NCBI GenBank assembly: GCA_937139605.1
Contig: CAKZQG010000027.1
Coordinates: forward strand, 4,493 to 68,492
From: an uncultured bacterium
GTDB lineage: Bacteria; DRYD01
Length of the DNA stretch: 64,000 nt
Reading direction: 5' to 3'
Of this stretch, positions 27,204 to 36,867 are shown piece by piece. Positions within the stretch are counted from its first letter, which is position 1. Every line of letters begins with the position of its first letter. The notes beneath the pieces were generated by a model. That model searched no databases. It had not been told where the DNA came from and saw only the letters and a list, made by a program, of their open reading frames with translations. The translations under genes and the position numbers were made by a program.

Positions 27204-29015
27204 TTATGATAAAATAAAATCTTCATCATTTTCATCATTAAAAATAAGATTAGCATAATCTTGCATATCTTTAATTTTTTGATCAGATATATTCTCTATA
27301 TAAGAATAAATTAAATTCAAATTCTTATCTAAAACTAAAATAGCTCCACCATATACTGCTACATTTTTATTGTTCACTTTAATAGACTTAGGATATTTAT
27401 AACTAATTTCCATATTTATTCCATTATTAAAGCCTGGAACTAATGAAACTGATAAATCATTTAAAGTTAAATAATCAAAATCTTTTGAATAATTCTTTAA
27501 AATTTTTAAAACAGCTTCTTTTAAAGAATTCTCTAATTCTTCTTTTTTAAGATATTTGTTATTTAAAACAATTTTCAATGGCTCAATATTTAAATTTTTT
27601 GATTCTTTTATTTCATTAAAAATAGAATCTATGTTCAAGCTATCAAAGATTTTATTTTCATTAGCTGCATTTAACAAATAAGGAGTTAATTCAGAATCAT
27701 TAAATAAAATATCTGCTACTATTAACGATTTCATAAACTCTGGGATAGTAGCTGTTGCTGGGTTTGATATTTTTGTTCCCTTTATAAATATATCATAAAA
27801 TTTTTCCGCTACCTGATTTAAATCATATTTATCCTTTTTATCATTATAAAAATTTATAAAAGCTTTATAAAAAGCATTTGACAAACTTTTAGATTGTAAA
27901 TGTACTTCTTTTTCATCATTCTTTAAATTAGAATATTTTTTATATTCAAAATCTTTTGATAAATCTCTAATCGCTTTTTCATCTTTTATATTTTTTAACT
28001 CTTCTTTAGGCATATATGGATTTTTATTCAATAATTCTTGTGTTTGCTTTATATTAGTATATATAGTTTTTCCAAAATATTCAGCTATCTGAGAAAGTAT
28101 ATTACTCTTTGATAAATCTATATTATTATCTTTTATATATTGTTTAACGTTAGGATCGCTAGCAGCAGCTAAGAATGCGTTTATATCACCAAAGGCCTCA
28201 TGTACTGCTCCAGATTCAAAATGAAAATAATTATTAAGATAATTCGGTCTTAAATCATCTAATAATTTATGACCTAATTCATGGATAACTACATCTGTAT
28301 CATTAGAAGCATTAATTATGCTTTGATCCCCTAAATTAAAAACAGTCCCTAAAACTAGCCTATTTGTTTTAGGATCATAATAAGCATTTTTTAAGAAATC
28401 TTTATTAGACACTCCATACAAATCTACTTTAAAAGGTTTTATAAATTTTTCTTGGGCATAACCATTAACTTTGTTTATATCTCGTTCTATATTATAAATA
28501 GTTGATAAAACATCATACATTATATTCTTTGGCTTAAATACCAAATTATTACTATTCATATCTCCTAATTCTTGTTTAATCTTATCATATTGATTTAATA
28601 CTGCTAAAACATTATCACTTTTAATAATAAAAGCCTTAGTAGGAATACTTTTTATTATATTTTTTAGCAATTCATCTATATCTTCTTTTTTTAATCTATT
28701 TTTTTCTACAAAATTAAAACTGACATTATCATTCTCAAAATTTATAACATTTTCTTTCTTTTTAAATGAAGATTTATAACTACCTAATTTATCAAAAAAT
28801 TCTTTTAAATCATATTCTATTTTTTGTTTAGTATTATCATCTAAAATAAATTCTGCAATAGTTAGCTTAGTAGGTAAAACATCTTTATAATAATTATCTA
28901 TATTTTGAGGGTGATAATTAATAACTGTATCTTTTAGTTCTTTTTTATTTTGACTATATTTTAACATTAAGTCACCTAAATTTAATAAACTTATTATTTT
29001 TGATAAGTCCTTCAT
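27204..29015 (-). CDS. Gluzincin metallopeptidase, thermolysin-like active site, apparently without signal peptide
   Basis: A 603-residue protein. The zinc site is DVVIHELGHKLLDD (HELGH at 245-249) followed by ESGAVHEAFGDINAF (Glu273), the thermolysin-type arrangement (HExxH, then G-x-x-x-E-A-x-x-D). No signal peptide, membrane span or thermolysin propeptide could be seen; the N-terminus is hydrophilic (MKDLSKIISLLNLGDLMLKY). About 240 residues before and 320 after the site are unfamiliar, the latter ending in a beta-rich region. AAAGGGGGT 5 nt before the ATG is a strong site. It follows the EEP-family gene on the same strand after 66 bp. Substrate and location are unknown; a toxin-like exported effector is possible but has no direct support. 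Confidence 0.75.
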   Translation of the reverse strand: MKDLSKIISLLNLGDLMLKYSQNKKELKDTVINYHPQNIDNYYKDVLPTKLTIAEFILDDNTKQKIEYDLKEFFDKLGSYKSSFKKKENVINFENDNVSFNFVEKNRLKKEDIDELLKNIIKSIPTKAFIIKSDNVLAVLNQYDKIKQELGDMNSNNLVFKPKNIMYDVLSTIYNIERDINKVNGYAQEKFIKPFKVDLYGVSNKDFLKNAYYDPKTNRLVLGTVFNLGDQSIINASNDTDVVIHELGHKLLDDLRPNYLNNYFHFESGAVHEAFGDINAFLAAASDPNVKQYIKDNNIDLSKSNILSQIAEYFGKTIYTNIKQTQELLNKNPYMPKEELKNIKDEKAIRDLSKDFEYKKYSNLKNDEKEVHLQSKSLSNAFYKAFINFYNDKKDKYDLNQVAEKFYDIFIKGTKISNPATATIPEFMKSLIVADILFNDSELTPYLLNAANENKIFDSLNIDSIFNEIKESKNLNIEPLKIVLNNKYLKKEELENSLKEAVLKILKNYSKDFDYLTLNDLSVSLVPGFNNGINMEISYKYPKSIKVNNKNVAVYGGAILVLDKNLNLIYSYIENISDQKIKDMQDYANLIFNDENDEDFILS

Positions 29016-29081
29016 AAAAACCCCCTTTCTATATACTTAATTATACTTTTTTATCAAAACTCCTTAAATTAATAAAGATAT

Positions 29082-29942
29082 TTAAGTAATTTGAAATTCT
29101 ACACTAACGGGTCTATGATCAGAAGCTATTGAAACATCATTTAATTCCTGTTTTTCTAATACATCAAAGCTACCTTGAACTACATATTTTTTTAAATTAT
29201 CAGTTACAGTTATATAGTCAATTATAGAAGTCTTACCTTTAATTTCCTTATAATCATTAGGAATATCAATTTCTTTATTATCTTTTTCAGGTAAATGATA
29301 AATAGTGTAATGGGTAGGAGTATTAGTATCTTTTGATAATAAATCAATTTTTCTAACATCAGTAAAACCATTATTTTGAATTAAACTTAATGTTTTAGAA
29401 TCAGGTAGATCATTAAAATCTCCTGCAATTATAGTAGGCAAAGAATCTTGTTTAGCTAATTCAATTGCTCTTTTAGCTTCTTTTAGTCTTTGCTCTTGAG
29501 AAGCTGGATTCATTTTAGCCTTAAAATGAACTCCCATTATTTTTACATTAAAGCCTGGTGCTAACTCTACTATAGCTTCTACAGGAGGCCTATAAAAAAT
29601 GTTTTCATTCTGATTAATAGTATATTCCTTTATTGGGTATTTTTTATCAATTAGTAAAGCAACAGCAATCCCTCTTCCATCGCTTTTACCTACTATTACA
29701 TTATACCTATCTTTTAATCCTGCCATACTTAATACTTGCAAAACAATATCTTTATTCTCTACTTCTTCTAAAACTAAAATATCAGAGTTTAAATACTTTA
29801 TAACATTAGCTAAAGCCTTTAATTCATTATCAGGTTTAGGAGGCCCATCATCCTTGTTAGGATCATCTACTTTATCAAATAAATTCTCTACATTATATGT
29901 AGTTATCTTTATCTTATTTACATTATTATTTATCATAATCAT
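29082..29942 (-). CDS. Endonuclease/exonuclease/phosphatase (EEP) family hydrolase
   Basis: A 286-residue metal-dependent phosphoesterase of the DNase I/AP-endonuclease fold. Motifs: ITTYNVENLFDKVDDP at the N-terminus, LVLEEVENKD (catalytic Glu), VKIMGVHFKAK, TIIAGDFNDLPDS (Asp, Asn) and IASDHRPVSVEF (Asp-His pair). The TYNVENLFD start is shared with bacterial extracellular nuclease and nuclease-like phosphatase groups, but no signal peptide is seen here. Nucleic acid, phosphoinositide or other phosphodiester substrates are all possible. AAAGGAAA precedes the first ATG. It is divergent from pepF across a 168-bp AT-rich region. Confidence 0.85.
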   Translation of the reverse strand: MIMINNNVNKIKITTYNVENLFDKVDDPNKDDGPPKPDNELKALANVIKYLNSDILVLEEVENKDIVLQVLSMAGLKDRYNVIVGKSDGRGIAVALLIDKKYPIKEYTINQNENIFYRPPVEAIVELAPGFNVKIMGVHFKAKMNPASQEQRLKEAKRAIELAKQDSLPTIIAGDFNDLPDSKTLSLIQNNGFTDVRKIDLLSKDTNTPTHYTIYHLPEKDNKEIDIPNDYKEIKGKTSIIDYITVTDNLKKYVVQGSFDVLEKQELNDVSIASDHRPVSVEFQIT

Positions 29943-30110
29943 TTTTTCCTTTCCTTTGTTTTTTTATATTTTAATTTTTAACTAAATTTATAATTACAAA
30001 AGACTATAAAATATAAAAAAAAATTTTGTTAAAAAAAAGTTAATTTTTTAAATTAGCCTAAAAAAAATCTAATAAAAGGATTTAAATTTTTATTCTAAAA
30101 TAATATTAAC

Positions 30111-31901
30111 ATGGAACAAGATTTAAAAAGTAATACCCCTTTAATAAAAGATCTTCCTATATGGGATTTATCTAATATCTATCCCTCATTTACAGAATTT
30201 AATAAAGAATTAAAACTATTAGAAGAAAAAATAGAATTTATAAATAATGAAATTGAAAATATAATAAATAAAACAGATATAAAGGAACTAAAAAAGGTGC
30301 TAGGTCTATATAATGAAATATTCGAGTTAAACAGAAAATTAAATGCATATATAAGTTGTGTCTTAGCGTGTGATTCTACACATGAAGAAGCTAATAAATA
30401 CAACGGCAAAATTTTAACTATTTCATCTAATTTAAAAACTATACATACTAAAATTGAACAAATTATTTATAATAATAAAGAAAATATCCAAAAAAATTTA
30501 AACGAATCTGGAGAATTAACAGAATACGAATATTTCATAAAAAAATCAATGGAGAATTTTGAACATAAAATGGATTTAAACGAAGAAGAATTATATAGCT
30601 TAATTAGTATAAGTTCGAGCACTGAATGGAAATCTTTATATGATTTAATTATAAGTAATATAAAAATAAAATTTGATAATAAGCTTTTATCATTAAGCGA
30701 ACTGAGAAATCTATATCATCATAAAGATAGAACAATTAGAGCTAATGCTTATAATACAGAAATAAATGAATTAGAGAAATATCATCACATTTTCGCTAAA
30801 ATATTAAACTCAATAAAGTGGGACTCATTAGTAATCTCTAAAAGAAGAAAATTCAATTCTCTTTTAGAATCCACTTTATTTTATAATAAAATAGATAAAG
30901 AAACGTTTGATATAATTTTAAACATAACTTTAGAAAACTTAGACACTATAAGAAAATATTTTAAAATCAAAGCAAAATTACTAAACTTAGATAAATTAGA
31001 ATGGTATGACATATTTGCTCCTATCGAAAGTGAATCAAATAATTTAGAAGATAATGATTTCAATTATCAACTAGCTAAGGAATTAATAATAAATGCCTTT
31101 TCAACGTTTAGTAGTAATTTAAGTAATATAGCCAAGGAAGCATTTGGAAATAACTGGATAGATGCTAAACCAAGGTTAGGTAAAAGTGATGGAGCTTTTT
31201 GTATATACGTTATGCCATTTAAATCCAGAATTCTTATTAATTATGACAACTCTATTAAATCAATCTTTACATTAGCTCATGAATTAGGACATGCTTATCA
31301 TAATTATTTATTATCTTATAATCTATCGATATATAGGCGTTCCCCATTAATTTTAGCCGAAAGTGCTTCCCTATTAGCTGAAAATATCTTAAGAAACTAC
31401 ATAAATACAACAATTTCTTCAAAAAACCTAAAAATCTCAATACTAGATGGATTTTTACTAACCATTAGTCAAGTAGTAGTTGATATAATGTCTAGATTCC
31501 TTTTTGAAAAAAAACTAACTGAAATAAGAAAAGAACAAAATTTAACTGCCAATGATCTAATAAACCTAATGCTAGATTCTCAACAAGAAATATATTTAGA
31601 TTCTATTAATTCTTTTCATAAATATATGTGGATAGTTAAACCTCATTATTATCACTCTAATTTTTATAATTACCCATATTTAATTGGTCTACTAATAAGC
31701 CTAGGTTTATACAAACTATATCTAGAGAATAACTTAACCTTAAATGAATACGAGGAAATTCTAAAAAATACTGGAAAAAAAGATCCATATGATCTTCTAA
31801 TTAAATACGATATAAATATAAAAGAAAGAGATTTTTGGGAAAACTCCTTTGAATTCATAAAAAATGAAATCATTACCTTTGAAAATTTATCTAATTTATA
31901 A
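30111..31901 (+). CDS. pepF: Oligoendopeptidase F (M3B metallopeptidase)
   Basis: A cytoplasmic zinc peptidase of 596 residues that cuts short peptides. The site is FTLAHELGHAYHNYL (HELGH about 389-393), with the third ligand in LILAESASLLAEN about 25 residues on; WSDLSNIYPSF-like N-terminal text (LPIWDLSNIYPSF) and the KPHYYHSNFYNYPYLIGLL end are family hallmarks. The gene is followed after 3 bp by an amino-acid permease gene, so peptide breakdown and amino-acid transport are co-transcribed. The start has no ribosome site (AATAATATTAAC-ATG). Confidence 0.95.
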   Translation: MEQDLKSNTPLIKDLPIWDLSNIYPSFTEFNKELKLLEEKIEFINNEIENIINKTDIKELKKVLGLYNEIFELNRKLNAYISCVLACDSTHEEANKYNGKILTISSNLKTIHTKIEQIIYNNKENIQKNLNESGELTEYEYFIKKSMENFEHKMDLNEEELYSLISISSSTEWKSLYDLIISNIKIKFDNKLLSLSELRNLYHHKDRTIRANAYNTEINELEKYHHIFAKILNSIKWDSLVISKRRKFNSLLESTLFYNKIDKETFDIILNITLENLDTIRKYFKIKAKLLNLDKLEWYDIFAPIESESNNLEDNDFNYQLAKELIINAFSTFSSNLSNIAKEAFGNNWIDAKPRLGKSDGAFCIYVMPFKSRILINYDNSIKSIFTLAHELGHAYHNYLLSYNLSIYRRSPLILAESASLLAENILRNYINTTISSKNLKISILDGFLLTISQVVVDIMSRFLFEKKLTEIRKEQNLTANDLINLMLDSQQEIYLDSINSFHKYMWIVKPHYYHSNFYNYPYLIGLLISLGLYKLYLENNLTLNEYEEILKNTGKKDPYDLLIKYDINIKERDFWENSFEFIKNEIITFENLSNL

Positions 31902-31904
31902 AAT

Positions 31905-33266
31905 ATGAAAAATAAAATTAATCTTTTTGATGCAACAAATATAGTAGTGGGTTCAATGATAGGCTCTGGTATTTTCTTAGTTCCATCAATTATAGCGAAT
32001 TATTTACCCAATGGCTGGTATATGATAGCTTTGTGGATAACAGGTGGATTAATAACAATAACAGGGGCTTTAACATATGCAGAAATAGCTAATAAAATTC
32101 CAGAACAAGGAGGACAATATACTTATTTAAAAAAACTTTATAATAGTTTTATTGGTTTTTTATTCGCTTGGACTTTATTCTTTGTTATTCAAAGTGGGAC
32201 GATAGCGGCAGTCGCTATAGCCTTCGCTAAATACTTAGGTACTTTCTTTAATTTTATATCAGAAAATAATTATGTAATAAATACTAATTTTTTTAAACTA
32301 AGCACCGCTCAAATCATCGCTATTATCTCCATATGGATTTTAACTTACATAAATATAAAAGGAATAAAACTAGGTGCACTGTTTCAAAACATATTTACCA
32401 TTTCAAAAGTATTAGCTATAATTATTTTAGTAATCTTGGCTTTTAGCTATAAAGAAGGAACTTTTAATAATCTAAACTCAATAAATCCAAAATATGCTAA
32501 TGAAAGTTTAGCAATATTATTACCGTTAATAGCATTAAGTTTATCAAAGATATTTTTTGCATATGATGCGTGGTATAGTGTAACTTATATTTCCCATGAA
32601 GTTCAAAACCCCAAAGTTAATATTCCATTAAGTATGGTTTTAGGAACATTAATAGTAACATTTATATATGTTATAACAAACTTAGCTTATTTGTATGTAA
32701 TACCTATAAGTGAGATGGGGAATATAGTAGATAATAGAGTAGCACAGGAAGTAGCAGCAAGAGTTTTGCCAAACATTGGACCTATTTTAATCGCTTTAGG
32801 TATAATAATATCTACATTAGGATGTAATAATGGTTTAATTTTATCAGGTCCAAGAGTTATTGCTACATTAGCTCATGATAAATTATTTAATCCCAAATTA
32901 GCAAAGATCCATCAAACCTATGAAACTCCATATATAGCTCTTATTTTTCAAGGCCTATGGACAACCATATTAATAATCCTAGGAACTTATAATCAATTAC
33001 TAACTTACGTAACTTTTGCCTCAATTTTATTTAATGTTTTAACAGTAATTAGTGTATTTATATTAAGAAAAAAATATACATATGAAACTTCAGATTATAG
33101 AACATTTTTATATCCAATAACTCCATTAATTTATATAATATTTGGAATTTTGTTTTTAGTATATTTAATCCAAGCAGATCTAAAATCAACGCTAGCAGGA
33201 TTAATTATAGTACTAAGTGGAACCCCTGTTTATATATATTATAAAAATAAACAAACTGAAACTTAA
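31905..33266 (+). CDS. APC superfamily amino-acid permease
   Basis: A 453-residue transporter with 12 predicted helices. The first helix carries the substrate-binding break GSMIGSGIFLVPS, helix 2 runs into a GGLITITGALTYAEIA segment (consensus AL-x-YAEL), and PEQGGQYTYLKK follows, all typical of the APC/LAT-type family. YDAWYSVTYISHEVQNPK corresponds to the conserved EEV-NP region, supporting an L-type or serine/threonine-like exchanger fold. Substrate cannot be told from sequence. It overlaps functionally with pepF, which ends 3 bp before its ATG. The downstream neighbour is convergent, with no clear terminator in the 36-bp gap. Confidence 0.9.
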   Translation: MKNKINLFDATNIVVGSMIGSGIFLVPSIIANYLPNGWYMIALWITGGLITITGALTYAEIANKIPEQGGQYTYLKKLYNSFIGFLFAWTLFFVIQSGTIAAVAIAFAKYLGTFFNFISENNYVINTNFFKLSTAQIIAIISIWILTYINIKGIKLGALFQNIFTISKVLAIIILVILAFSYKEGTFNNLNSINPKYANESLAILLPLIALSLSKIFFAYDAWYSVTYISHEVQNPKVNIPLSMVLGTLIVTFIYVITNLAYLYVIPISEMGNIVDNRVAQEVAARVLPNIGPILIALGIIISTLGCNNGLILSGPRVIATLAHDKLFNPKLAKIHQTYETPYIALIFQGLWTTILIILGTYNQLLTYVTFASILFNVLTVISVFILRKKYTYETSDYRTFLYPITPLIYIIFGILFLVYLIQADLKSTLAGLIIVLSGTPVYIYYKNKQTET

Positions 33267-33302
33267 GTAAAATGAAAATTAAATAGATAAATAGAATAAA
33301 AA

Positions 33303-34553
33303 TTAATCTTCTTGTTCAATAGTTAATAATACTTTTGATATTTTATATTTTTTTATCTCTAGGATTTTTATTTTAAGATTTTTATAAGCTATAATTTCAT
33401 CTTGTTTTGGGATTCTTCCCAGCCTACTATAAATAAAACCACTTAAAGTAGTGTAGTCATAGTTTTCTGATTCTAAATTAATTCCAAGAATCTCTTGAAG
33501 AGTATATATATCTATCTTAGGATTTATTATAAATTGATTATCATTGATTTTTTTTATTTCAATATCTTCTTCTTCTTTATCGTGTTCATCTTTAATAGGT
33601 CCAAATATTTCTTTAAAAATGTCTTCGATAGTAACTAATCCGCTAGTTCCGCCGTATTCATCAACAACAACCGCCACAGAAGCTCTATTTATTTGCATTA
33701 TCTTTAACAATTCATTTATTGGTTTATTTTCTGGTACTAACATTGGAAGCTTAACTATATCTCTTAATCTTAAATGCTCCTGATTATAAGCTAAATATCT
33801 TAAGATATCTTTAATAAATACAATCCCTATCACATTATCGATAGTATCTTCATAAACAGGATACTTAGAATACCCTTTTTTTATTACAATAGAAATAACT
33901 TCAGAGATAGTTTTATTAGCTTCCAAAGCAACCAACTCTACTCTAGGAACCATTATCTCTTTAACTAATGTTTCATTTAAACCTATTATTTTTTCTATTA
34001 TCTCTTTCTGATCATCACTTAAATCCGGATTATATATAGAAACTATTAAATCACTATAAGATTTATTAGAAATATTAACTGTATCATCCGAAAATAACTT
34101 TATAACAGGCTCTATCAAATTATTAATAAAATTACCAATATATAATGAAATATAATTTAATCTAAAAGCTAATTCAATAAATCTTGAAAATTTTAAATAA
34201 TTAATAAATATATAATTTCTTAAAATGAATTCCATTAAAAAGATTACAAAGAATAAAATTACACTAAAAGAAATAAAAATAAAAAGGTTATCGAAATTTT
34301 TTAAATATATGAAACTAAAAATAAAATAAAATAAAATAAGTAAAAAAGTCAAGAATTTATTACCTAAAGCATACTTTTCTCTATTATTAAGATAATTTTG
34401 ATTTATTTTAAACAGATGTTGATATTCTTTAACAATATAATTAAGGGAAAATAGCATTAGAAAATAAGAGATTCTTAGAATAAAAAGCAAAATAATAAAT
34501 ACAGAGAAAATAAGAATATTAGCGAAGGTAGTCGCGTTCTCTATTTCTGGCAT
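33303..34553 (-). CDS. CorC/HlyC-type CNNM-CBS membrane protein, paralog 1
   Basis: A 416-residue protein. About 150 hydrophobic N-terminal residues occupy the DUF21/CNNM position but are divergent. Two CBS domains follow (VKEIMVPRVELVALE through FIKDILRYL, then PMLVPENKPINELLKIMQ), with VDEYGGTSGLVTIEDIFKEI being the strongest signature, and a C-terminal CorC_HlyC domain (about 330-416). Family members are linked to magnesium and cobalt efflux, not to true haemolysis. It lies 27 bp behind a second, better conserved paralog on the same strand, so the two are probably co-transcribed and may form a heterodimer. Confidence 0.88.
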   Translation of the reverse strand: MPEIENATTFANILIFSVFIILLFILRISYFLMLFSLNYIVKEYQHLFKINQNYLNNREKYALGNKFLTFLLILFYFIFSFIYLKNFDNLFIFISFSVILFFVIFLMEFILRNYIFINYLKFSRFIELAFRLNYISLYIGNFINNLIEPVIKLFSDDTVNISNKSYSDLIVSIYNPDLSDDQKEIIEKIIGLNETLVKEIMVPRVELVALEANKTISEVISIVIKKGYSKYPVYEDTIDNVIGIVFIKDILRYLAYNQEHLRLRDIVKLPMLVPENKPINELLKIMQINRASVAVVVDEYGGTSGLVTIEDIFKEIFGPIKDEHDKEEEDIEIKKINDNQFIINPKIDIYTLQEILGINLESENYDYTTLSGFIYSRLGRIPKQDEIIAYKNLKIKILEIKKYKISKVLLTIEQED

Positions 34554-34580
34554 ATAATTACTACTTATACTAAAGCTTAA

Positions 34581-35891
34581 CTATTTATATATTTTGATAT
34601 ATTTAACAGAATTCCCTTTTACATCCAAAATCCTTATTTTTAAATCTCCAACTTTTAAAATTTCATTACTTTTTGGTTTCCTACCACCTAATAACTCATA
34701 CACCATCGTAGATACTAAAATATTATCACTATCCAAATAAATATTATTCTGTTTAAAAATATCTATAACTTCTTGAGGCAATTCATTTAAATGTAAATTA
34801 GTACTGATAATATATCCATCCGAAGTTTTAAAGAAATCCAATTTTTGTAAATCAAATTCATCTAAAATAGTACCAATAACTATACTTAAAATATCATCAA
34901 AAGTAATAATACCTTTAGTTCCTCCAAATTCATCTATAACAATAGCCATTAAATTCTGGGTTTTCTGCATCTCCTGTAAAACATTAAATAAGTTCCCATT
35001 TTCTGGAACATACAAAACTTTCCTATTAACTAATGCTAATAAATCTTTTAAATAAAAAACTTTCTTTTTTAAAGCAACAAAAAAATCCTTAATATGAAAT
35101 ATCCCTACAATATTATCTAAATTATCTTTATAAACAGGGTACCTACTATGTAAATTATTTACAATTATATCTATAACATTTTCTATCCTCATTTCTTCAC
35201 TTAAAGCAATTATATTAGTTCTATGAATCATTATATCTTTCACTTTTTTTTCATTTAATTTTAAAACTCCATTAATAATATCACTTAATTTTTCATTAAT
35301 TACTCCTTTGTTTGATAATTCAAACAGCATTTCTTTTATTTCATCTACAGAATATCTTAAACTATGTCCTTCTGAAACATCTAACCCAAAATAATTCGCA
35401 ATCTTATTTTGAGTAATCTTAACTAATAAAGTCAAAGGTAAAAATATATAATTAAAAATCTCCAGAACGGGAGAAAATATAATAATCATCCGTTCTGGCC
35501 TATAAACTGCAAACAGTTTAGGCACCTGCTCCCCTAATACTAAATGTAAAAAAGTAACAAAAACAAATGATAAAACTATACTAATAGAATGAATATTATA
35601 CAAATGTATATTTAAGTACTTAAATATTTTTTCGATAATATAGGAAAAAGTGGGCTCAGCTAACCACCCTAAAATTAAACTAGCTAAGGTTATTCCAACC
35701 TGACATGTTGCTAAGTAATGATCTAAATTCTTATACTGCTTATACGGTAGATTAAACTTTATTCTTTTTAGTTTCAATTCATTAGAAGCAACTAAAGAAA
35801 ACTCCACTAATACAAAAAAAGCATTCAAAAATATCAATAAAAATACTAAAAATAATTTCTGATATAAAGTCAAAGACTCTAAAACTCCCAT
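34581..35891 (-). CDS. CorC/HlyC-type CNNM-CBS membrane protein, paralog 2
   Basis: A 436-residue protein with a recognisable CNNM domain (LIFLNAFFVLVEFSLVAS, then CQVGITLASLILGWLAEPTF and VLGEQVPKLFAVYRPER), two CBS domains (VKDIMIHRTNIIALS, VLYVPENGNLFNVLQEMQ, VIDEFGGTKGIITFDDILS) and the C-terminal CorC_HlyC domain. E-x-P of the CNNM GE-x-xPK motif is present as GEQVPK. Family role: divalent-cation (Mg/Co) export or sensing at the inner membrane. The DgkA-PAP2 gene ends 25 bp after its start on the same strand, so three membrane genes (35917, 34581, 33303) form one operon. Confidence 0.92.
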   Translation of the reverse strand: MGVLESLTLYQKLFLVFLLIFLNAFFVLVEFSLVASNELKLKRIKFNLPYKQYKNLDHYLATCQVGITLASLILGWLAEPTFSYIIEKIFKYLNIHLYNIHSISIVLSFVFVTFLHLVLGEQVPKLFAVYRPERMIIIFSPVLEIFNYIFLPLTLLVKITQNKIANYFGLDVSEGHSLRYSVDEIKEMLFELSNKGVINEKLSDIINGVLKLNEKKVKDIMIHRTNIIALSEEMRIENVIDIIVNNLHSRYPVYKDNLDNIVGIFHIKDFFVALKKKVFYLKDLLALVNRKVLYVPENGNLFNVLQEMQKTQNLMAIVIDEFGGTKGIITFDDILSIVIGTILDEFDLQKLDFFKTSDGYIISTNLHLNELPQEVIDIFKQNNIYLDSDNILVSTMVYELLGGRKPKSNEILKVGDLKIRILDVKGNSVKYIKIYK

Positions 35892-35916
35892 AAAACTTAG
35901 TATTACTAACTATTTA

Positions 35917-36663
35917 TTAAATCTTAAATAAATTCATTCCTTGAAGTATAATTAATGTTATAATAACCCCAAATAAAGAGCCATTAATTAATTCAGATAA
36001 AGTATGTATTTTAGCTTCATATCTACTTTGAATAACTAGCAATGCTAAAACTATTGCCATTAGTATTATATAAGGTTGCTTCCAACTATGAATTATAATG
36101 AAAGTAGCAGTAGAAGCAGCTAAAGCCGCATGAACACTTATTAACCCTCCTTGTACATTAACCTTTCTACCAACAAATCTCATATACCATACTTTTATCA
36201 ACATACTCAACAACAAAACTAATACAAAAACAAAAATAAACATATACTCTGGAACATTTGATAACTTCTCAATTAAAATCGGAGTACTATCCTTAAATTT
36301 TTTAGTTATTATAATATAAGCAATAATAACAGATAGAATTGAAGCTATCAAAACTGAAGCAGCAGATACATCCTTTATAACTTTTATCTGCTCATCATAT
36401 TCTTTACTTATCTTATCACTTATTAACTCTATAGCTGTATTAACAGCTTCTAACGCAAAAACTAAACCTATACAAAATAAAATCACTATTAACTCCAAAT
36501 GACTCAAATTTACAAAAAATACTAAAACTAATATAGCAACAGCAATAATTAAATGGATTCTCATATTCCTTTCTTGATAAAAAATCTCCATTAATCCATT
36601 AACAGCATTAGAAAAACTCTCTACTATACTCTTGCTCCTTTTTTTCCTTCTAAAATTATTCAT
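35917..36663 (-). CDS. Diacylglycerol/undecaprenol kinase fused to PAP2-like phosphatase domain
   Basis: A 248-residue fusion. The N-terminal half is DgkA-type: FSNAVNGLMEIFYQERNMRIHL, then VFALEAVNTAIELISDKISKEYDEQIKVIKDVSAASVLIA with the E-x-x-NTAIE signature. The second half looks like PAP2: VHAALAASTATFIII in place of the SGH motif and SRYEAKIHTLSELINGSLFG in place of SR-x-x-x-x-x-H-x-x-x-D. Thus one protein may phosphorylate undecaprenol (or diacylglycerol) and dephosphorylate a lipid phosphate, recycling the carrier for MurG-made wall precursors. The Asp of the third PAP2 motif is Glu here. First gene of the CorC operon, preceded by the GC-rich palindromic repeat. Confidence 0.82.
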   Translation of the reverse strand: MNNFRRKKRSKSIVESFSNAVNGLMEIFYQERNMRIHLIIAVAILVLVFFVNLSHLELIVILFCIGLVFALEAVNTAIELISDKISKEYDEQIKVIKDVSAASVLIASILSVIIAYIIITKKFKDSTPILIEKLSNVPEYMFIFVFVLVLLLSMLIKVWYMRFVGRKVNVQGGLISVHAALAASTATFIIIHSWKQPYIILMAIVLALLVIQSRYEAKIHTLSELINGSLFGVIITLIILQGMNLFKI

Positions 36664-36725
36664 AGTTAATTCTTTAAAGTTTTATTTTTATTATTTTTTA
36701 TTTTTTATTAATAAAAAATGATTTT

Positions 36726-36845
36726 TCACCTTATACCCCATTAGGGGGTTAAGTAACCCCCAAAAACCCCCCTAACAATGGGGTTTCACCCCATACCCCA
36801 TTAGGGGGTTAAGATAACCCCAAAAACCCCCCTAACAATGGGACT
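36726..36845. repeat. Two 60-bp GC-rich palindromic tandem units
   Basis: Two units repeat with a period of exactly 60 bp (36726-36785 and 36786-36845), differing at only a few positions. Each contains a tight hairpin GGGGGTTAAG-TAACCCCC (or GGGGTTAAGATAACCCC) and an outer imperfect pair CCCCATTAGGGGG versus CCCCCCTAACAATGGGG. This C/G density is unlike anything else in the window. It lies between asd (ending 36868) and the start of the DgkA-PAP2 gene, both on the minus strand, so it may end or attenuate transcription, or be a REP/MITE-like insertion. Confidence 0.85.
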
Positions 36846-36867
36846 AACACTCAATATCCCCTAAAAA

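Noticed and set aside
36726-36845. CRISPR or terminator pair
   Set aside because: Only two units with no spacer, and no T tract on either strand after the hairpins; recorded as a palindromic repeat instead.
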